A stretch of DNA of 30,938 bases from a virus, in the IMG/VR virus record IMGVR_UViG_3300025647_000172, positions 1 through 30,938 of that record; one strand, given 5' to 3'. A program made the position numbers and the translations under genes. Every line of letters starts with the position of its first letter. Position 1 is the first letter of the stretch. The notes beneath the pieces were generated by a model, which did not search any database, had not been told where the DNA came from, and saw only the letters and a list, made by a program, of their open reading frames with translations. Positions 1-8,900 of the stretch are shown piece after piece.

Positions 1-7
1 GCAAATA

Positions 8-2476
8 ATGGCACTTACAGCTACAGATACAGCAACTACACCTACATACTCGTCTATGACAACTGGCGAGCAGAAAGCTCTCTCAGGTACAGTAGCTACT
101 AATGTAACTAATCCAACAGTTCCAGAGTCTGCAACCCAGACCTATACAAGTTTACTATCAGGTTCTGATTATTTACAAAGTACTGCCCCAACGTCTGAAA
201 GCTTCATGGGCGATACGACAGATGCCACTGCTTATACTGGAACTACGCAGGATGCAAAGGCATCTACAGCAACTGCATCTACTTATACAGCCAGTACAAT
301 AGGTGAGACACCTACTGCCACTTCTGCTACAGGAGCTGTGAACTATACCATAGACCCTGCAACTGGTCAAATAACCCACCCTGCATTAGGTGCAATTGGA
401 CAGGTAAGTGAACAAGATCTGGCAGCAGTACAGCAAGGTACTGTCTCTATGGAGAGTCTTGTTCAGGCCGCTACAGAAGATCCAACAAGATTCAATATAA
501 GTGTAGATGATGCTAGGGCAGCTCAGATGTCAACAGTATCAGGAACAGCAGCTACTGGAACTGCGGCAGCTACTGATCTTGACTATGCCAAGCAGCAGAT
601 GAACTATGAAGGCCAGATAGTCAAGGCCGCTGAAGAAGGTAACCTAGATCAGTACATGCTACAGCAGTCACCTGAAATGGTTGCTGCACAGATGACTGCA
701 GTTACTGGTGAAGCTGCTCAAAGTGTAGCTGCTCAGATTGACATCAATGCCGCAATTCAGGACATTAATGCAGTACCTGCACAGATGCAAGCTGCCCTTG
801 CTGCACTACCAACGGAAGCTTTGGTAACTACACAGATGAATACTCTGTTAGCTGACCTCGAAGGTGGTAATACTCCTTCTTGGGCGCAACCTGCTATATC
901 TAATGTAGAGGCAATGCTTGCAGCCAGAGGCATGAGTACTTCATCCATTGGACGAGATGCGTTGTTTAATGCCATCATTCAAGCAGCTATGCCAATGGCT
1001 CAGCAGAATGCTCAGAGTCTTAAAGAACAGGCATTTCAGAATCAGGGATTTCAGCAAGAAGCTAACAAAATCAATGCACAGTTCCAACAAGAAACAGGAA
1101 TGATGCTATCTACGAATGTAGCTAACTTCCTTGCATTGAATACCAATCTCCGTCAGCAGATGAACATGGCTAACATGGACAAGCGTCAGCAGATGGAACT
1201 TGCTAATCTTGAATACATGAATCAAGCTAATGCTGCTAATATGACATCGGAGCAGCAAGCTAACCTTGAAAACCTGCGTAGCAGATTGCAAGTAGATCTA
1301 GCTAATCAGGCTGTAGGCGCTCAGTTTGGTATGCAGAACCTGCAGAATAGACAGCAGGCTAATGTACTTACTGCCCAGTTTGCCCAAGAAGCAGGCATGG
1401 CAGAGAGTACAGCTATTGCTCAATTCCTTAGCCAGAATACTCAGCTTCAACAGGACATGAATAGGGCTAACCTATCTAATGAACAGCAGATGCGTATGGC
1501 TAATCTGGAATATATGTTCCAGACCAATAGAGAGAATATGACTGCTCAACAGCAGACAGCTCTTGAGAATATGCGTAAGGATTTGAATGTAGCTACAGTA
1601 AATCAGCAAGTAGCTGCACAGATGGGATTGGCTAACTTAACCAATCAACAGCAGGCTGCGCTTACCAATGCACAAACCTATGCAAACATGGATGTGCTTA
1701 ACCTCAATGTAAAGCAGCAGACTACACTTGCTAACTCCCAATTCATGCAGACCATGAGCTTGCAGAACCTGAACAACCAACAACAAGCTGTTATGCAGAA
1801 TGCTGTTAGTTGGGCTGCAATGGATCAGCAGAATCTAACTAATGTGCAGCAAGCTCAGGTAGAGAATGCACGTAACTTCTTACAGATGGATCTTACTAAT
1901 CTGTCAAATGAGCAGCAGACTGCATTGTTCAATACACAGAACCAATTACAAACACTATTATCTAATCAGTCAGCACAGAATGCATCAAAGCAGTTCAATG
2001 CCCAAAGTCAGACACAAGTAGATACATTGATGGCACAGCTTGCTACTAACGTATCCTTGCAGAATGCTGCACAGTACAATGCTATGAGTCAGTTCAATGC
2101 AAATACACAGACTCAAGTTAGCCAATACAATGCACAGATGGAGTTTAACCGTGAACAATTTAACTCACAGATGTATGCACAGTTAGAGCAGAGTAATGTG
2201 AATTGGCGTAGGCAGGCCAATACGATTGATACGGCAGGATTGAATGCTGTCAATCAGGCCAATGCTATCAATGCCTTTAACCTCTCTAACCAAGCATTGA
2301 CTTGGCTATGGGGCGATATGAGAGATGCTGCTAGTTGGGCATTTCAAGCAGCAGAGAATGATCAGGAATACGATCTTCGTATGGCATTGGCTGCGTTATC
2401 TAACGAACAGGCAACTGATAAGTTATCACTTGACACTTGGAAAGCGGTAGGTTCATTCATCTCAGCGGTATTTTAA
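8..2476 (+). CDS. Gln/Asn/Ala-rich repeat virion protein (putative internal/ejection or tail protein)
   Basis: An 822-residue protein with no enzyme motif that I recognise. Residues 1-190 are Thr/Ala/Ser-rich. From about residue 230 to 740 it is strongly helical and packed with Gln, Asn, Ala and Met. Residues 359-457 and 458-556 are a tandem 99-residue duplication, and residues 544-653 are five 22-residue repeats, so the whole arm follows an 11-residue (hendecad) period. Phage proteins of this composition lie among internal virion or tail genes, which fits the virion genes that follow at once. The frame is open back to the window edge, so the ATG at 8 (context AATAATGGC) is a reasonable but unproven start. 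No signal peptide or membrane segment is seen. A structural role is inferred from context. Confidence 0.8.
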   Translation: MALTATDTATTPTYSSMTTGEQKALSGTVATNVTNPTVPESATQTYTSLLSGSDYLQSTAPTSESFMGDTTDATAYTGTTQDAKASTATASTYTASTIGETPTATSATGAVNYTIDPATGQITHPALGAIGQVSEQDLAAVQQGTVSMESLVQAATEDPTRFNISVDDARAAQMSTVSGTAATGTAAATDLDYAKQQMNYEGQIVKAAEEGNLDQYMLQQSPEMVAAQMTAVTGEAAQSVAAQIDINAAIQDINAVPAQMQAALAALPTEALVTTQMNTLLADLEGGNTPSWAQPAISNVEAMLAARGMSTSSIGRDALFNAIIQAAMPMAQQNAQSLKEQAFQNQGFQQEANKINAQFQQETGMMLSTNVANFLALNTNLRQQMNMANMDKRQQMELANLEYMNQANAANMTSEQQANLENLRSRLQVDLANQAVGAQFGMQNLQNRQQANVLTAQFAQEAGMAESTAIAQFLSQNTQLQQDMNRANLSNEQQMRMANLEYMFQTNRENMTAQQQTALENMRKDLNVATVNQQVAAQMGLANLTNQQQAALTNAQTYANMDVLNLNVKQQTTLANSQFMQTMSLQNLNNQQQAVMQNAVSWAAMDQQNLTNVQQAQVENARNFLQMDLTNLSNEQQTALFNTQNQLQTLLSNQSAQNASKQFNAQSQTQVDTLMAQLATNVSLQNAAQYNAMSQFNANTQTQVSQYNAQMEFNREQFNSQMYAQLEQSNVNWRRQANTIDTAGLNAVNQANAINAFNLSNQALTWLWGDMRDAASWAFQAAENDQEYDLRMALAALSNEQATDKLSLDTWKAVGSFISAVF
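1082..1675 (+). repeat. Two tandem 99-codon repeats inside the Gln-rich virion protein
   Basis: Residues 359-457 and 458-556 align end to end without gaps, with about 54 of 99 identical positions counted by hand. Shared landmarks are F-x-QE-x-GM at the start, ANLEYM in the middle and N-x-x-QQA near the end. The unit is nine times 11 residues. It looks like an old internal duplication now diverged. Confidence 0.85.
1637..1966 (+). repeat. Five consecutive 22-codon repeats
   Basis: Residues 544-653 divide exactly into five 22-residue units beginning LTNQQQA, LNVKQQT, LNNQQQA, LTNVQQA and LSNEQQT. Position 5-6 is always QQ, and most units have N at position 11 and end in N. The 66-base period is seen at protein level; the DNA copies have diverged. 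Confidence 0.85.
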
Positions 2477-2479
2477 ACT

Positions 2480-2926
2480 ATGGAAATACAGGAAGTAACA
2501 CCAGACAGAGCAGAGGAAGCTGCCAACTATCTTGATAATTATTATAACGAAGTCAAAATACCACTGACTATAGATCGTGAAAAGACCTACAACCAAGTAG
2601 TAGGAACTATATTTAATGATCGTGAACAACTCCTAATTGCCGTAGAGAACGGTAGTATAATAGGGATAGCTTGGAGTTATGCACTTGAACCATTCTTCTC
2701 TAATGACATCACCGTAGAGAATCTTCTGGTATATGTCTCTAAAGATAAAAGAGGCGGTATGGCAGGGCCAAGATTACTTAGACACATCAAGAAGTGGGCT
2801 AAGGATATAGACGCTAAGATGATAAAGATCGGAACCATTAGCGAAATTAATACATTACGTACAAAGAATCTATTCAAGAAGATGGGATACCGTGAAGTAG
2901 GTTCTCATTTTATATCGGAGTTATAA
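2480..2926 (+). CDS. GNAT-family N-acetyltransferase-like protein
   Basis: A 148-residue protein with the GNAT fold pattern. A beta strand (LLVYV, residues 82-86) leads into an acetyl-CoA-binding loop-helix of the R/Q-x-x-G-x-G/A type at residues 91-100 (RGGMAGPRLL). A later strand (MIKIG) and a C-terminal KKMGYREVGSHF segment follow, typical of motif B. The family moves an acetyl group from acetyl-CoA to an amine; the substrate cannot be told from the sequence. It starts three bases after the preceding stop, with no clear Shine-Dalgarno site, so translation is probably coupled. Its place between virion genes suggests modification of a virion or host protein on entry, or simple co-transcription (inference). 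Confidence 0.78.
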   Translation: MEIQEVTPDRAEEAANYLDNYYNEVKIPLTIDREKTYNQVVGTIFNDREQLLIAVENGSIIGIAWSYALEPFFSNDITVENLLVYVSKDKRGGMAGPRLLRHIKKWAKDIDAKMIKIGTISEINTLRTKNLFKKMGYREVGSHFISEL

Positions 2927-2928
2927 TT

Positions 2929-4221
2929 ATGGGTGGCGTAGTAAAGGCTATTAAGAAAGCTGTTAAAGGCGTAGGTAAGGCTGTTAAAAAGGTCGTTAAA
3001 GGCGTAGTCAAGGTAGCCAAAAAGGTCGTAAGTGCCGTAGGTGATGCTATGGGTAAGCTTGGGCCTGTAGGTACTATAGCTCTTAGCTTCATTGCACCAT
3101 ACGCTATAGGAGGTATGGCAGGATCTAGTATAGGTTGGGTTAGTACGATAGGCAAGGGATTACAAGCTATAGGAAGTACAATAGCTGCCCCTTTCAAAGC
3201 AATTAGCTCTGCCGCAGGTAATCTGTTAGGTGGTGCTGCTAAGAGTCTAGGTACATTCGCATCTGAGGCAGGTCTTAAGACTATCGGTGAAGGTCTGATG
3301 ACTATTTCTGATAAGATCTATACAGGAATAGGTACTGGCATTGGCGATGGTGTCTCTGATGCATTCACCAAGACTTGGAATGGAGTATCGGAAGCTTGGG
3401 GAGCTGCCAGTGATTCTTTTGCATCTACTATGAATGGAACAGAATCTGCAATTAAAACATTCGATACAGTCCAAGGTGTAGATGACTATATAGCTAAGAA
3501 CCCAGATGTTACATTTGAAAGTGATGGAAGTTTACTAAACAATTCAACTGGAGAGGTTGTAGGTCAGTTCAGCCCTAATGACTTTGCTCAAGGTCAAGCC
3601 TCTATGCTTCAAGAGCAAACAGCAGACTTTGGAGAATTTGGAAATGCATCTACATACAATGCAACCGTTGCTCCAGAAGGTGAACTCTTAACCTCTGGTC
3701 TATCTGATGTATCTCCATACGATAATGCTTCAGCGGTTGGTGCTCAAGGTATTTCACCGGGAGGTCAACAGCATGAGATGTTGCTTAATCAGGAATACTC
3801 CGTGAATCCACAGACAGGTGCTATAGACCCTGAATTATCGTTTGGAACTCAAGAGATGTACGATCAAGGTATGCTGCAATCTTCTACAGTTCAGGCTTTA
3901 GGTGGAGTCGAAGTAGAGCCTGAATCTACTTGGGATAAACTTAAAGATGGACTTAAGTCTTTTGGTGCATCAGAACTACCAGATGCTTCAGGCTTACTGG
4001 CATCTAATATAAGTACTTCAGGCTATGATCCATTAACCAGTGACTCCGCTAATGGGCCGGGATATGCAGGACAAGCTCAGAACTTCTATATGCTTGATGC
4101 CAGTGGTCAGGTAGTTCAGTCAACAGGTCAAACTGGTATTATGGGAAGTATGGAGTATGCAAGACAAGCGGGTTCCCTATTGAGTACAACTGGTAATCCA
4201 TATAAATACAGGTGGGCATAA
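2929..4221 (+). CDS. Virion protein with cationic amphipathic N-terminus, possibly membrane-active
   Basis: A 430-residue protein with no recognised family. Residues 1-40 are an almost pure Lys/Val/Ala/Gly amphipathic repeat (KAIKKAV, KGVGKAV, KKVVKGV, KVAKKVV). A hydrophobic Gly/Ala stretch follows at about 45-100, with several predicted helices suited to membrane insertion. The rest is Ser/Gly/Gln-rich and acidic, with little hydrophobic character. A GGAG site lies 8 bases before the ATG. Between the GNAT gene and the internal protein genes, a role in the ejection channel or tail tip is plausible, but this is inference from composition and position. The end is two bases before the next ATG. 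Confidence 0.75.
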   Translation: MGGVVKAIKKAVKGVGKAVKKVVKGVVKVAKKVVSAVGDAMGKLGPVGTIALSFIAPYAIGGMAGSSIGWVSTIGKGLQAIGSTIAAPFKAISSAAGNLLGGAAKSLGTFASEAGLKTIGEGLMTISDKIYTGIGTGIGDGVSDAFTKTWNGVSEAWGAASDSFASTMNGTESAIKTFDTVQGVDDYIAKNPDVTFESDGSLLNNSTGEVVGQFSPNDFAQGQASMLQEQTADFGEFGNASTYNATVAPEGELLTSGLSDVSPYDNASAVGAQGISPGGQQHEMLLNQEYSVNPQTGAIDPELSFGTQEMYDQGMLQSSTVQALGGVEVEPESTWDKLKDGLKSFGASELPDASGLLASNISTSGYDPLTSDSANGPGYAGQAQNFYMLDASGQVVQSTGQTGIMGSMEYARQAGSLLSTTGNPYKYRWA

Positions 4222-4223
4222 GT

Positions 4224-4778
4224 ATGAATAAACAAGGTATAACAGATGCGAGTTTATTTCAAAGTCCTACACCCGGAATAAGTCTAACAAACGATCCTGA
4301 TAATCCTAAGCCTTTTGAAAAAGCTCCTGAGTTTACTGATGTAAAGAAGGCTCAGGAACATCTATTTGAATCATTGGTAGATCCCGACAAAATCCCAACG
4401 CTACTAGAGATCATCAACATGGGAGTTCCACTAACCTCTATAGCACAGTCTATATTGTTTGCAGGCTTTAATAAAGGTAAATGGAATCCTGATCTCTATC
4501 TTCTGCTTATAGAACCTTGCATCTATATCCTACTTTTCATATGTGAGCAGTCAGGTGTAGACTACGTACTTAGTCCAGATGATAATGTTGAAATAGGCAA
4601 AGCAGGTGAACAGCAGTTCATGAAACATATTACCAGTGGTAAAGGTATCGCCAGAACCTTAGGTATTGATCCTGAAAAAGCTAAGATAAACTTACCTGAA
4701 GAAATTACAAGAGGTATTGGTGATAAGATCTTTAAAGAAACAGCATCTGCCCCGTCTATGTTAGGAGGTATGGCATGA
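4224..4778 (+). CDS. Hypothetical virion-region protein with hydrophobic central helix
   Basis: 184 residues counted from the ATG at 4224, which an AGGTGG site precedes at suitable spacing. A GTG at 4212 overlaps the previous stop and is less likely. The N-terminal 50 residues are Pro/Asp-rich. Residues about 60-115 are hydrophobic (helix with LYLLLIEPCIYILLFICEQ at its core), suggesting a membrane-associated or buried helical hairpin. The C-terminus is mixed charged. I do not recognise the family. The gene overlaps the next by four bases (ATGA) and so is co-translated with the internal virion proteins. Confidence 0.75.
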   Translation: MNKQGITDASLFQSPTPGISLTNDPDNPKPFEKAPEFTDVKKAQEHLFESLVDPDKIPTLLEIINMGVPLTSIAQSILFAGFNKGKWNPDLYLLLIEPCIYILLFICEQSGVDYVLSPDDNVEIGKAGEQQFMKHITSGKGIARTLGIDPEKAKINLPEEITRGIGDKIFKETASAPSMLGGMA

Positions 4779-5959
4779 GTTCAGCACTTCATGGATTCGT
4801 TCAGGGATTCTTAGGTGGAGAAACTAAGGAGATCCGTGATCAGGAAGAAGCAGATCGTGTACAGGCAGAGAAATACGAGAATGCCTTATTCGAGATGAAG
4901 ATGAAAGGTCAGGAAGAACGTAGAAAGAAACATAAGAATGTAAGTGAAATGTGGAACAAGGTAAACGAATTAAGGAAGGATGATACCAGACTTGCACTTG
5001 CTACGTTTGCTAAAGCCAATGACATCCCTCTTGAGACTGTATTATCATCTATGAAGAGTGAGTTAGGTGATGATGAAAAGCTTGAAGCTAATCTTGGAAA
5101 GATGGACAAGTATCTTGACAACGCTTATAAAGCATTCAAGGATAGACCAGAGCCTACGTATGACATAGATACCCCTGCAACTCTGAACTATAGAAGGGCA
5201 GCAGATAAACATGCGCTTGGTGGATTCCTCAGGGATGCTTTTGGTATTCGTGATACCACATCACCTATGACACCCTATGCGGCACATAGCAGAGCACTTG
5301 ATGAGTTCTATAAGAAAGAAGCTGAAATGGATGCTGCTGAAAGACCCACAGATGTTGAGGGCGGTGTTGGTTCATTCTACGGTAAAGTCAAGGATGGTAG
5401 CAAGGGTGGTTTAGATGCCTCTAAGATTGAACATAGACCAACAGGCACACCTGCAGGTGAAGATCCTAACTTCAAGTATGAAATGCTATATGTAAAAGGT
5501 ACTGATCAGCCGGTATTGAAAGCTGATGGAACTCCTATGTATCGTAAGTTAGATAGTCAGGATATACCTCCTCCAGAGTTTGCGACTCAGGCTGCTGACG
5601 TTGCAGCTACGTACTGGAAAGAGAAGGATGCAAATCTTGATAAGTATGCAAGTAAGCATGGTATTGATGTAGAGACTATAGCTGATATTAAGAGAAGACT
5701 TGGTGAAATGTCTCCATCTGAACAAGCTGAACTTGAAAAGAACTATGGCTATTATGTATACAAGAGGTCAGGCGGTAAGATGACCATTGATGCATTTGTA
5801 GAACATATTGCAAGTGCGGTCGGTGTAGACATATCCTCATCTCCAGAAGATATTACCAGTACAGAAAGTACTTCAAGTATGGTTAAAAGATCTATAAATG
5901 GAGTAACTTATTGGTTTGATCCAATCACTAAACAGAACCTAGGAAGAGTAGTAGAATGA
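4775..5959 (+). CDS. Hypothetical helical internal virion protein
   Basis: 394 residues, highly charged and largely helical. Residues 18-60 are a Lys/Glu-rich coiled-coil-like segment. Residues about 60-125 are a helical region, and a Thr/Ser-rich tail ends in a short YWFDP motif. No catalytic motif is seen. The start is well defined: AGGAGG sits 6 bases before the ATG, and that ATG overlaps the previous stop (ATGA). Its end overlaps the start of the 1606-residue protein in the same way. Position immediately before the giant internal protein suggests a partner in the ejected core complex (inference). Confidence 0.78.
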   Translation: MSSALHGFVQGFLGGETKEIRDQEEADRVQAEKYENALFEMKMKGQEERRKKHKNVSEMWNKVNELRKDDTRLALATFAKANDIPLETVLSSMKSELGDDEKLEANLGKMDKYLDNAYKAFKDRPEPTYDIDTPATLNYRRAADKHALGGFLRDAFGIRDTTSPMTPYAAHSRALDEFYKKEAEMDAAERPTDVEGGVGSFYGKVKDGSKGGLDASKIEHRPTGTPAGEDPNFKYEMLYVKGTDQPVLKADGTPMYRKLDSQDIPPPEFATQAADVAATYWKEKDANLDKYASKHGIDVETIADIKRRLGEMSPSEQAELEKNYGYYVYKRSGGKMTIDAFVEHIASAVGVDISSSPEDITSTESTSSMVKRSINGVTYWFDPITKQNLGRVVE

Positions 5960-8900
5960 TGGAACCTAATGCACTACCTGAGACTGAAGCATTACCTTCT
6001 TGGGATGAGACAGAGCCAGTAACCTCTACTCTACCCTCTTGGGATGAGACAGAACCTGTAGTTGAGAATGATCCTTCAGATATAAAAGAAGTAAATGACG
6101 ATACCAACAAGAACGTCATGTACAATGAAGGCTATGCAGATACTCTTCCAGATAAACTCAACTTTGGACTATTCGAGGTAGATACCCCCGAAGGTCTTGA
6201 AGCCCTTGTATCTGGTTTTAAACATGGTGCATCTGATACTACCAGAGGTGTTCAGCAGATACTTGAGCTTAATGAAGATTCATTAGCTTTGGAAGAAGCT
6301 GAAATGAACATGCTGTACAACTCCGATAAAGGTGGTTGGGCTAGAACTGGACAGGTGTTAGGTCTTATTGCAGATCCTGTAGGGTTTATTGCACCTTGGT
6401 TAGCTGTTAATAAAGTAAGAAAAGCCTATAAGTTCCTTGACACTGTAAATGATGTAAACAAGGCTACAAGAACTACTAAGATAGCTACAACTGCAGGAGA
6501 GGGAGCTATAGCAGGTGCTATAAGCGGAGCAACATCTTATATAGATGAAGAAAGCGGAATGAACCGTTGGACATCTACTGGTATTGGTGCTTTCTTCGGT
6601 GGATCTGTAGGTGGACTTGCAGGTAAGTATGTAGATTGGAAAGGAGCTAAGGAAGCAGAAGCTTCTTTAAACTCTTTCAATAAAGATGTTGCATCAATAA
6701 TGGTTGAGCAGGATAAGACCTATACTCAAGCTGTTAAAGAAGTATTCGACCTCTATCCAGAACTCCAGAATAAGATCAAGCAAAGCTCAAGCTATATTGA
6801 TACAACACCGACTAGGTTTAACAGTAAGGAAGAGGCTCAGATCTTCATAGATCAGAATGTAAACTACAAACAACATTGGAGAACTGGTAAGCCATACTTT
6901 GATAAAGCCTTTGGACTTCTATCTACAAGACTTGGCAACTATTCACAGACTGCTTCTCAGAAGCTTAAGATGATTGACTTTAATAGTCAGAGTTGGGCGC
7001 ATGAGTGGAAGCAGGGAGTTAAACCATTTGAAGATGTATTTAACACCATAATGAAGAAAGATCCTGCATCTGCTGAGAAGATAACCTATGGTTTGTATAC
7101 TCAAGATTTCAGGATAGTAAACGATGAACTTGAGAAGTCCGGCATACCCGATGCTATAAAACACTTCAGCGATGCTCAAGTAACTTTAAACAAGATCTTT
7201 GATAAGGGTACTGAACTTGGCATGTTCAAACCTAACAGTAAGATTCAAGACTACTGGCATAGAGAGGTTGAGGATTATGATGGCCTTATCGCTCATCTTA
7301 TGGATAAAGAAAAGGACAAGGTTAAAACCAAGTTCAATAAGACAGTAGAAGAGTTAGTAGATGATTTTGTATCAGGCTACCAGAAAGATCATAAGTCTCC
7401 ACCATCAGAACATCAGATAAATCAGTATAAGCTTGCACTACTTACAACCAAGAGCAAGAAGCCACCTACCATTAACTTAGGCTATGGCAAGAACCGTAAC
7501 ATCACTGTTACACCTGATATGATGAAGTTCTATAAAAAGCCACTTAACGCTATAGACTCTTACATCCATAATGCGGCTATCGATATGGCTAAGGCTGAAT
7601 TCTTGGGCGGTAAGAATGGAATAAAGATTAGCCAGTATGGTGATCTTGATGTTGGTGAAAGTATAGGTAACTTCATGAAGTTATCTGATGATTTTAAAGA
7701 CTTGAAACCGAATCAGAGACAGGAAGTTGCAAGCATCATTGAAGCTCGTATGATGGCTGATAAGATGAATCTACCATCTAAACTTGCAGCGTATAGGAGT
7801 CTTACACACGCTTACTTGTTAGGTAATCCATTCTCTGCTCTTACTCAGCTTGGTGATCTGTATGCTCCTATTTACAAGAACAGACTTGGATCACTTGTTG
7901 AAGATGCTTTTAAAGAGAATGTAAGGAAGAAAGGTGGATCTCCTGACTTCTCTGTTCAGGACTTTGGATTTGTAGATACAGCTATTGCAGAAATGGAGTC
8001 AACTGGTAGTGTTCGTAAGTTCACTAATAATATCTTAACTGCAGGTGGTTTCAATAAGATGGATCACTTCGGCAAGAAGGTATTTATGAATAATGCCTAT
8101 AGTCAACTTGAAAAAGCGGCTATGGATGGAACAAGTAAAGAGGCTAGGTATTTCTCCAATAAGTATCGTAGACTATTCGGTGATGATTACAATACCGTAA
8201 TTAGAGAAATACGTAATATGGAAGATGGCGGTAAGCTTAGCGAGAAGGCTAAAGCTATCCTCTATATGGAGCTTTCTGACTTTCAGCCTATAGGTCTTTC
8301 AGAGACTACAGAGCTGTATGCACGTTCTCAGTCATTCAAGGCAGCTTACTTCCTTCAATCCTTTACCCTGAAGATGTTTGATGTTCAGCGTAGGGAAGCA
8401 TTCAGACTTATGCGTCTTGGTGCTGCCAATAAGGATTCCTCTATGATTGCAGAGGGTGCTAAGAATATGACAAAGCTTGCCCTCCTCGTATCCTCTACCA
8501 ATATGGGGGTAAATGCACTTAAGGATTGGATCAGGGGTAGAGATACCGAGATGGAACCTGAAGAAGTTCCATTGGCATTTGTAAGGAATCTGTTCAGAAC
8601 ATACGGTCTAGATCCTTTTGTATTAGAAAGGGAGATCCTAGTAAAGAAAGATCCGGGTGGCGCAGTAAAAGAGTTGATCACTTCTGGCCCCGGTGGACTG
8701 TTTGCACCTATCAAGGATGCCACTAAAGCCGCTGCAGGTACTACTGAAAAAGATGCTTGGGGTGTTGAGCATTGGAAGGCAGACCCAGATGCTATCGCTA
8801 GATTTGCACCAGTTGTAGGCCCAGTTATGACAAACATGCAGTGGGCTAGAGATACTTTAACAGATTGGGGGATAATGCCAGAGGTTGAAGAAACACCCAC

